A stretch of 5,185 bases of DNA from Balneolales bacterium (GTDB lineage: Bacteria; Bacteroidota; Rhodothermia; Balneolales; Natronogracilivirgulaceae), in the NCBI GenBank assembly GCA_007127695.1, contig SKYW01000278.1, positions 1 through 5,185 of the forward strand, read 5' to 3'. Below are positions 1 through 5,185 of the stretch, in pieces. The notes beneath the pieces are model-generated. The model did no database searches. It was not told where the DNA came from and saw nothing but the letters and a program-made list of their open reading frames with translations. Both the position numbers and the translations under genes were made by a program. Numbering within the stretch: position 1 is the first letter of the stretch; every line of letters begins with the position of its first letter.

Positions 1-4
1 CTGA

Positions 5-1558
5 TCAAAACCGGAACACAAGTCCGCTCCAGGCAGCGGACAGGTTCATGCCTCGCCTCGTCGATGACGGCGTGGTCATGACTCCGAAGGTAAACTCGAA
101 GTTTTTGAGGTCCAGGCCGGTACCGGCTGACAGGTTAACAGCGGAATATCCACCCGCCCTGACTCCGAATCGCAACGGAACAGCTTTGAGAATGCGATAT
201 TCCGTACCCAGTGCGGTATAGAACCTGCGGCTGTTAACACCGCGGTTGTTGATGCCCTTTCCCACATCCAGCATCACACCAAGCCGGCCCATGGTCAGGG
301 ATCCGCCGAGATGGAACATGGGAGTCAGGCCGATCCTGTGGTTGCTGACATCACGCGGAGCAAAATTGCCATAGATGTCACTGCCTATGCTGTCCTCCAG
401 GACATATTCCAGATAATTCGAGAGGTCACCGTCGAACTCCTCGTCTATGTACTCGAAATCAACCGAAAGGCCATCCCACAGGAAGGTATCCCTGGCCCTG
501 AAGTCGCCGGGGTTCCTGTTGAAATTGATTCCGCCCAGATCGGTGATGGCCAGGGAAGCCCTGAGGATCTGCGGCCCGGTTCCGATGACCGGCAGGGACA
601 CATCCCGCATATACCACTCGAACGTGGCCCCGAGGTCAAGTCCGAAACCCGTTCCCTGCGTTCCTCCGAGATCCGAAAAAGAGTCATCATCCAGATAATC
701 ATCCAGCACCGCATCCTTGTTTCCCCGGACACGCCGCTCTTCATAGTAGGCTGTCAGGTCATCGGTCAGGTTGCCGGTTGTAAGGATGTAATATTCAAAG
801 TCATGCACTACGCTTGACTCCAGCTCGCGTCCAGTCACCTGGAGCTGCGACTCCAGGCCCATTTTGGCATAGCCCAGGCCAAACAGGATTTTAGGTGCTG
901 CGCCGGCATACACGCGCATGGATCCGGGAGCATTACGATCGGTATTCTGCCAGAGCTGCATCGCAAAACCGAATGAAAGTTCCCACAGGGCCAGCATCTC
1001 GGTATTGAAATTGACTTTTTTAGGGTCGCTGAACACCTCGGTATTGAGGCCGGTGAGTGCCAATTCGAACATTCCCTTGCTCATACCTGCATTGCCAAGG
1101 GTCCGTGCACGTGCGGCGATACTGAACGCCATGTCATCCCTTCGGTAGCTCGCGCCCAGGGGTACCACATCGACGCCAAAAGCAGCCTTGGAAGTAGAGA
1201 GCGGACTGGTACCGAACCAGTCGTCGGAAATGAGGAGCGCCCTTTCGGTATCGATGGTATGTCCTTTGGTGAAATGCCTGTTGTACAGTCCGATATTGAT
1301 GAGATTGCCGCCGGCAGATGAATGGAGTCCACCTATGATGCCGAAATTCACCCTGGTTTCCCGGTCGGAGATCATGAGATTTGCCGGGTTTATAAACGTG
1401 GCGTGATATCCCGTGATGTAGGCACTTCCCCCTCCGCCCAGCGCGGTATTCACGGAGGTGCCATGATGGCTCTGTGCCACGGCAATGTGTTCCGTGGCCG
1501 TTGAACACAGGATAACCGCTGAAATAAAGCAAATAATTTTGGCTGCTGTACGGGTCAT
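5..1558 (-). CDS. DUF5723-like outer-membrane beta-barrel protein
   Basis: This is a complete gene of 517 residues from the ATG, ending in TGA at the window edge. The N-terminus is a type I signal peptide: a basic start (R3, K7), a hydrophobic core at about residues 8-21, and an AVA motif at 26-28 that suggests cleavage before Q29. The mature protein is glycine- and aromatic-rich with alternating hydrophobic strands and ends in F-R-F, as outer-membrane barrels often do. Residues 55-61 read FINPANL, the NPA motif seen near the N-terminus of PorV/FadL-like and DUF5723 barrels. Residues 302-311 (GTGFGLDLGA) and 334-346 (a strand with TDLGGINF) fit the same group. An acidic stretch at about 245-300 is probably an extracellular loop. 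A TTG start at 1576 would add six residues and overlap the upstream stop by 4 bases; I prefer the ATG because it gives a compact signal peptide. The barrel assignment is fairly sure and the DUF5723 name is from memory of the family. The function is unknown; transport or surface display with the upstream lipoprotein is an inference. Confidence 0.8.
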   Translation of the reverse strand: MTRTAAKIICFISAVILCSTATEHIAVAQSHHGTSVNTALGGGGSAYITGYHATFINPANLMISDRETRVNFGIIGGLHSSAGGNLINIGLYNRHFTKGHTIDTERALLISDDWFGTSPLSTSKAAFGVDVVPLGASYRRDDMAFSIAARARTLGNAGMSKGMFELALTGLNTEVFSDPKKVNFNTEMLALWELSFGFAMQLWQNTDRNAPGSMRVYAGAAPKILFGLGYAKMGLESQLQVTGRELESSVVHDFEYYILTTGNLTDDLTAYYEERRVRGNKDAVLDDYLDDDSFSDLGGTQGTGFGLDLGATFEWYMRDVSLPVIGTGPQILRASLAITDLGGINFNRNPGDFRARDTFLWDGLSVDFEYIDEEFDGDLSNYLEYVLEDSIGSDIYGNFAPRDVSNHRIGLTPMFHLGGSLTMGRLGVMLDVGKGINNRGVNSRRFYTALGTEYRILKAVPLRFGVRAGGYSAVNLSAGTGLDLKNFEFTFGVMTTPSSTRRGMNLSAAWSGLVFRF

Positions 1559-1572
1559 GATAGACAGAATGT

Positions 1573-4500
1573 TCAATTGACCTTTATGGATGTTTTGAAG
1601 CTGGCATTCACACTGATGCCAATAAAGTCGTCGGCTCGCACTTTCACTTCGCCTGATATATCGTCTCTGCTCGTGGCAAGTTCCCCTGCCAGTCTTATAC
1701 GGCGTGTCCGGTAGAGGTAGTCCAGCTGTTCTCCGGTAAGCCGTATCTCCGCGGTGCCGATTTTGGGTCGATCCACGAAACGGGTTACGGAATGCACGTC
1801 GGCGGCATCAATACGAAAAGTGACCGGATCCAAAGGCTGCCCCGTTGTTGAGAAAATCAGCTCCTCATTTACGTCGAGAAACTCCAGGGTCATTCCGGCG
1901 GCAAACGGCAAGCCGTTCTCATACGAAACATACAGGGCAGCTTCGCTTATTCTTGTATCGTCTTCGGGTTTCGGCAGGTCCGACAGATCCGCTGATATCA
2001 TATCCTCGAACGAAGCGGGGGCCCCCTCAGCCGTGGACAGGTTGATAGGAATATCGATCCCCATGCGGGCATCGAATACCACCGGGTTAACGATAAATCC
2101 TTCCTGGTCATCCGGATTGACAACAATCTTTCCGATAAAACGTATTTCCACCGGCAGGTTGCTCAGAAAATCCTCCACGTTGGTTGTTTCGGAATCAAAA
2201 CGGATCACCTGGTTGCGGATTACTTCGCCAATTTGCTCTGACGGATCCACATGGAATGCGACCAGGTCCGATCGGGGGATCTGGACTCCGCGCATGAACA
2301 GATTGTGATAGTCTTCGCCGGGACCCACTTCACGGGCCGTACCTGGTTTCCCGGAGAGAAACACTTCTTCGCCCTTGTTATTGATTCCCAGAAACGCACC
2401 AATGACAGTTCCTCTGACCCCCAGATTGGTGTCATAAATCAGATCAAAAGAGGGATTTATCAGTTGCAGGTCCGACAGACGTTCGGAGAGTTCCTCCAGG
2501 CCTTCGATTTCCGTGATCTCTGCTTCCCTGTCATTGAACAAGTCAACGATGCCATCGTCACCGTCATCCTCGCCAAGGAACTCCACCCGTCGCTGTACCT
2601 GTCCGAATGCGGTTCGGATACTCACATCCTCAATTTCAATAGATGTGGAAAAACGATCCGATGCCAGGACGGTCCGGATGCTGTCATCACCGGCGGCATT
2701 CCTGGTGTCTTCGGTCACAGCGATAAGGTTATAGGACACTCGGTTATCCGGTGCATATATCCTCGCGTTTTCAAGTGAGGTAGTGAATTCCGGTTGCGGT
2801 CGGGTGTCAGAACTACGCTGTATCCGGTTGCTGCCGGAGAACTCGACCCAGAGGGAATCGGAGGGGAGATATCTGCCGCTTCCATCGGTGTCTGTCCTGA
2901 TGCTGGGAAAAGAGACGATCAGGGTATCGATATCCAGGTCGATGCCGTTGGCAAACTCATGGATCCTCAATAAACCTCCGGCTATTTCCACGAAGTGGTC
3001 TTCGCTGGTCAGTCGAAAGTCGTCATCCTCAAATTCCACCTCTTCCGAAACGGAGAAGCTTTGGGATTTCAGTACCGCGGAAGCCGAACTGAGTTGTGCA
3101 GAACCCTCCATTTCGATCATGATAAGGTCTGTTGCGCGGATGGTGGCAGGTTCGGTGGTGCCCGGCGAGGAAGCCGTCCCGCTGTACGAAATGCGGTTGG
3201 AAATACCCGTATTTTCCAGCGGAACCAGAACTGCGCGACTTTCAAGAGGCGGTATTTCAATGTTGCTTATTTCGGCAATGTCGGAACCGAACGCAAAGAA
3301 GCGTCCGGTATTCTTGGCAGTAAATGACTCCGCATTGAAAAGCCTGAGATGCTCAATAAAAAGCGGGATTTCCGTCTGATTACTGATCTCCAGGCGCAGC
3401 TCACCCTCCTCCACCTCGGCATTCACAAAGTCGCCTTCTACTTCTTCGGTATCCTCGAGGATGATATCTTCCTGCGGATCGATGTCGGACCGCGCCTCCA
3501 CAAATTCAAGCTCACTGGTACGGGAGGTAATCAGGAAGAACTGATTCCTGTCCACCGAAAGCCCTTCACCGCCGGGGGTTCCGAGGCTTATCTGGTAGGT
3601 CAATTCTGCGGTCAGCTTCTGTCCGGTGAGATCCAGGACCACCTCGGCTGACTCATCCGGCCCCAGGCTTGTCGCTCCGGGACTTGTAATGTTAACCAGT
3701 TCTTTTGGTTCATCCAGAACCACTCCGTCCGAGTTGAACACGGTGATCTGCGGCATGGCGGTCAGTGTACTGTCCTGAAGCTCAAGCGGTGTGTTGTTGA
3801 TGATCAGCAACTCCAGCTGATAAGCCTCACCTGGACCGGGATCATCAGCCACAATGGCATATTCAAAATCGGGATTGGATGAGGAGAGGGGCTCAATATC
3901 CGGATTGAGCACCTGTGCCCTGATATTGCCGGTGGCGTTACGGACCGTCAGTCTTTGCTCTTCCGACCTCACCGTGAGCTCTCCGGGTTCGCTTGCCATA
4001 TTCTGGGACTGCCACTGGATCTGCACCTCAAATGCCAGGTTGGTCTCAAGCAGATCACCCGGTTCAAAAAGGATGATTGCTTCCCTGGATTGGCCGTCAG
4101 GAACGGGACCGAATTCCAGTGTATTTCCGACCGGAACCGGGGCCGTGTCGGCATTGCTTAGCAAGGTGGCTGTGATATCCTCGATATCAAATCCGAGGTC
4201 GTTAGTGAAGAGAAACAGCAATCCGCCGCTTTCGATTTCAGCACGCACAAACCCAGGGGTGTCCAGTGGCACGATCAAGGTCTCATCAACCGGACCTGGA
4301 ACAGGAGTGCCGGCACTGAAATCACCGGGATCCAGCCCTGTGACCTCTTCAAAACCGGCAGAACCCGAAGCGTTAAATTCGATTTCAAAATCACCGATTT
4401 CCATCGCTTCATCTTCCAGATCCTCAGGTTCTCCGCTTATATTCCCTATCTCTGTGTCAAAACTGGCAGAAAAGTCATCGATTTCGAGGGTTCCGATTTC

Positions 4501-4806
4501 GCTTTCAACAGCGGTTGGCTCGATATCCACTTCCGGAATGATGTCGTCCAGTTCTGCAAATTTAAAATCTACCTCCGTAGAAAGAAAAACGAGCTGGTCC
4601 TGGCCGATCCGAAACAGATCCTGGAAATTCTCACTGGTGGTGTCGATGATAGCCCCTTTTCCGTCCCCAATAAGCTTGTAGGTTGTACTTTTTATGAGGG
4701 GGATGTCAAAAGACTGTTGCAGATTGAAATCCGGACTGGAGGGTCGTTCGCAGGAAACGGCAACAAACAGGAATACTGCTGCAACAGTGATCCGGTTAAT
4801 TTTCAT
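1573..4806 (-). CDS. Large acidic modular lipoprotein, function unknown
   Basis: This is a complete gene of 1077 residues. The start is fixed: an in-frame TAA lies three codons upstream of the ATG (4815 to 4813), and no other start codon lies between. Residues 1-19 are a type II signal peptide with a basic start (K2, R5), a hydrophobic core at 8-17 and lipobox A-V-S-C with C19 lipidated. C19 is the only cysteine. By hand count there are about 203 D/E against 71 K/R, with no K or R between K82 and R188. Residues about 145-660 look like four beta-rich modules at a spacing of about 140. Residues 639-650 match an EF-hand calcium loop, and 747-755 form an Asp-rich turn. The rest, about 660-1077, is not obviously repetitive and ends in beta-strand-like sequence. 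There is no transmembrane helix after the signal peptide and no enzyme motif. No Shine-Dalgarno sequence precedes the start, which is normal in Bacteroidota-like bacteria. The gene shares an operon with the downstream barrel. An outer-membrane, possibly surface-exposed scaffold or adhesin-like role is an inference; I do not recognise a named family. Confidence 0.9.
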   Translation of the reverse strand: MKINRITVAAVFLFVAVSCERPSSPDFNLQQSFDIPLIKSTTYKLIGDGKGAIIDTTSENFQDLFRIGQDQLVFLSTEVDFKFAELDDIIPEVDIEPTAVESEIGTLEIDDFSASFDTEIGNISGEPEDLEDEAMEIGDFEIEFNASGSAGFEEVTGLDPGDFSAGTPVPGPVDETLIVPLDTPGFVRAEIESGGLLFLFTNDLGFDIEDITATLLSNADTAPVPVGNTLEFGPVPDGQSREAIILFEPGDLLETNLAFEVQIQWQSQNMASEPGELTVRSEEQRLTVRNATGNIRAQVLNPDIEPLSSSNPDFEYAIVADDPGPGEAYQLELLIINNTPLELQDSTLTAMPQITVFNSDGVVLDEPKELVNITSPGATSLGPDESAEVVLDLTGQKLTAELTYQISLGTPGGEGLSVDRNQFFLITSRTSELEFVEARSDIDPQEDIILEDTEEVEGDFVNAEVEEGELRLEISNQTEIPLFIEHLRLFNAESFTAKNTGRFFAFGSDIAEISNIEIPPLESRAVLVPLENTGISNRISYSGTASSPGTTEPATIRATDLIMIEMEGSAQLSSASAVLKSQSFSVSEEVEFEDDDFRLTSEDHFVEIAGGLLRIHEFANGIDLDIDTLIVSFPSIRTDTDGSGRYLPSDSLWVEFSGSNRIQRSSDTRPQPEFTTSLENARIYAPDNRVSYNLIAVTEDTRNAAGDDSIRTVLASDRFSTSIEIEDVSIRTAFGQVQRRVEFLGEDDGDDGIVDLFNDREAEITEIEGLEELSERLSDLQLINPSFDLIYDTNLGVRGTVIGAFLGINNKGEEVFLSGKPGTAREVGPGEDYHNLFMRGVQIPRSDLVAFHVDPSEQIGEVIRNQVIRFDSETTNVEDFLSNLPVEIRFIGKIVVNPDDQEGFIVNPVVFDARMGIDIPINLSTAEGAPASFEDMISADLSDLPKPEDDTRISEAALYVSYENGLPFAAGMTLEFLDVNEELIFSTTGQPLDPVTFRIDAADVHSVTRFVDRPKIGTAEIRLTGEQLDYLYRTRRIRLAGELATSRDDISGEVKVRADDFIGISVNASFKTSIKVN
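2827..4251 (-). repeat. Four diverged protein modules of about 140 residues within the lipoprotein
   Basis: Aligned by eye, similar strand patterns start near residues 186, 328, 460 and 605 of the lipoprotein. Modules 1, 3 and 4 open with FVRAEIESGGLL, FVNAEVEEGELRL and FVEIAGGLLRI. Module 2 has YQLELLIINNTPLEL, and module 3 the matching LRLEISNQTEIPLFI, the strand-N-x-T-x-x-P-L pattern common in Ig-like and LEA/WHy-like sandwiches. Modules 1, 2 and 3 also share a later strand: PDGQSREAIILF (236-247), PDESAEVVLDL (383-393) and PPLESRAVLVPL (519-530). Modules 2 and 3 then share Y-Q-I-S/R-I-S-Y and T-P-G-G/S-P-G-T. Module 4 keeps only the first part. The similarity is at protein level and old; I see no DNA-level tandem repeat. 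Module borders are approximate. Confidence 0.5.
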
Positions 4807-4902
4807 AATACTTTATAATGATATAAATAGGGCAGGGCGCAAGCGGAAGCCCTTTCATGGTAAAAAAGATCGTCTGTGATATCGATGTAAAAAATGGCCT
4901 TC

Positions 4903-4959
4903 TGCCGAACCTGCTCTGTTTCGTATCGGTTCAGCAATAAAAAATATTCACAACAGAGC
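4903..4959 (-). promoter_or_regulatory. Interleaved inverted repeats (possible pseudoknot or RNA switch) in the lipoprotein leader
   Basis: Read on the minus strand, GCTCTGTT (4959 to 4952) is the exact complement of AACAGAGC (4920 to 4913), giving 8 pairs. TGCTGAACC (4936 to 4928) pairs with GGTTCGGCA (4911 to 4903), giving 9 pairs with one G-U. The order is a, b, a', b', so the arms interleave. The connecting segments are 15, 7 and 1 nt. That is the topology of an H-type pseudoknot, but a 1-nt last loop is too short to span an 8-bp stem easily. Two alternative hairpins, one excluding the other, are at least as likely. A T6 tract (4894 to 4889) follows 8 nt after the last arm, too far for a standard terminator. 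It lies about 100 nt before the lipoprotein start, in the gap after the tRNA. No known riboswitch or leader family is recognised, and chance pairing is not excluded. Confidence 0.35.
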
Positions 4960-4960
4960 T

Positions 4961-4987
4961 TCTATAATCTTGAATGAATGTAACCAA
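4961..4987 (-). promoter_or_regulatory. Weak candidate promoter for the lipoprotein-barrel operon
   Basis: On the minus strand TTGGTT (4987 to 4982) is followed after 15 nt by TATAGA (4966 to 4961). The spacing is short for a sigma-70 promoter. For the Bacteroidota type (TTG, then TAnnTTTG) the TTG and TA fit, but the TTTG part is absent. Transcription would begin at about 4954, right at the first arm of the interleaved inverted repeats, and give a leader of about 150 nt. The call rests only on motif likeness in an AT-rich gap. Confidence 0.25.
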
Positions 4988-5073
4988 TTTTTCGTAAATG
5001 CAATAATATGCGGAAAAAATTGGCGGGACGGCACAGGGTTGGCAGGTGTGAGGTCGCAGACACCGGAAGGGAG

Positions 5074-5161
5074 CGGAGAGAGAGGGATTCGAACCCTCGG
5101 TACCCGGTTAGGGCACACTCGCTTTCCAGGCGAGCCCGTTCGACCACTCCGGCATCTCTCC
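5074..5161 (-). tRNA. tRNA-Ser (anticodon GGA)
   Basis: This is a complete 88-nt class II tRNA that decodes UCC and UCU serine codons. The acceptor arms GGAGAGA (5161 to 5155) and TCTCTCC pair fully, and the discriminator base is G (5074), as expected for serine. The D stem is CCG/CGG. The anticodon stem CTCGC/GCGAG encloses the loop CTGGAAA, with anticodon GGA at 5127 to 5125. The long variable arm typical of serine folds as GTGCCC/GGGTAC (one G-U pair) around a 5-nt loop. The T stem GAGGG/CCCTC carries the loop TTCGAAT. CCA is not encoded: the next bases are CTC, so the end must be added by nucleotidyltransferase. The structure has no defects. The gene's own promoter must lie mostly outside the window, since only 24 bases precede it. 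Confidence 0.97.
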
Positions 5162-5185
5162 GTATCGTGTCAGCCTTGGTTAAAC

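Noticed and set aside
311..817. 168-residue plus-strand open frame inside the barrel gene
   Set aside because: Antisense to a well-supported barrel gene; no recognisable motif and no upstream signal.
2783..3379. 198-residue plus-strand open frame
   Set aside because: Antisense shadow of the lipoprotein gene with low-complexity Ser/Arg content, no signal or domain, and overlapping other shadow frames.
3854..4681. 275-residue plus-strand open frame, rich in serine
   Set aside because: It lies antisense inside the lipoprotein gene. Its Ser/Pro-rich, domain-free composition is what the complement of Asp/Glu-rich coding sequence produces.
1573..4806. Surface-export signal near the lipidated cysteine
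   Set aside because: Residues after C19 are E-R-P-S-S-P-D, which do not match the Bacteroidetes export patterns (K-D/E-D/E or Q-A-D/E-D/E) that I know, so surface exposure cannot be claimed from this.
4694..4879. 61-residue plus-strand frame running from the lipoprotein start into the gap
   Set aside because: Half is antisense to the signal peptide region; the rest is basic low-complexity sequence with no supporting signal.
5014..5064. Possible terminator after the tRNA: GGTGT/ACACC hairpin (5064 to 5045) followed by T6 (5019 to 5014)
   Set aside because: The stem has only 5 pairs around a 10-nt loop, and the T6 run is 25 nt further on, so it does not form an intrinsic terminator. The tRNA may end by processing instead.
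4962..5147. 61-residue minus-strand reading frame covering most of the tRNA
   Set aside because: Most of it is translated tRNA-Ser sequence (the GFESLSLR-type peptide is a typical tRNA artefact), and its end runs into the AT-rich gap.

Overview
The window reads as a chromosomal piece of a bacterium from the Bacteroidota/Balneolota/Rhodothermota (FCB) branch, with Balneolota (often marine or saline) as my best guess. The reasons are: a PorV/DUF5723-like outer-membrane barrel with an NPA motif; a very large acidic lipoprotein of a kind I associate with that branch; no Shine-Dalgarno sequence before either gene; and a tRNA with no encoded CCA. The lineage is an inference from protein style, not from a marker gene.

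Layout: everything lies on the minus strand, so read from high to low coordinates. A tRNA-Ser(GGA) gene (5161 to 5074) comes first. A non-coding, AT-rich gap of 267 bases follows (5073 to 4807). It holds two interleaved inverted repeats (4959 to 4903), a weak promoter-like pair just upstream of them, and several T6 tracts. Next is a 1077-residue lipoprotein gene (4806 to 1573), and right behind it a 517-residue outer-membrane beta-barrel gene (1558 to 5), whose stop codon lies at the window edge. The two genes are 14 bases apart, or overlap by 4 bases if a TTG start is used, so they almost certainly form one transcription unit. No plus-strand gene is credible.

How they may work together: the lipoprotein has a type II signal peptide and one cysteine, the lipidated one. 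It is strongly acidic and seems to be built from about four tandem beta-rich modules of about 140 residues, followed by a different C-terminal part. The barrel has a type I signal peptide and a C-terminal aromatic residue. A barrel and a large lipoprotein from one operon suggest a cell-envelope pair in which the lipoprotein is anchored in the outer membrane, perhaps on the surface, next to the barrel. Neither has a function I can name. No mobile element, CRISPR array, phage gene or defence system is visible. The least ordinary signals are the modular lipoprotein with its EF-hand-like loop and the pseudoknot-like leader in front of it.
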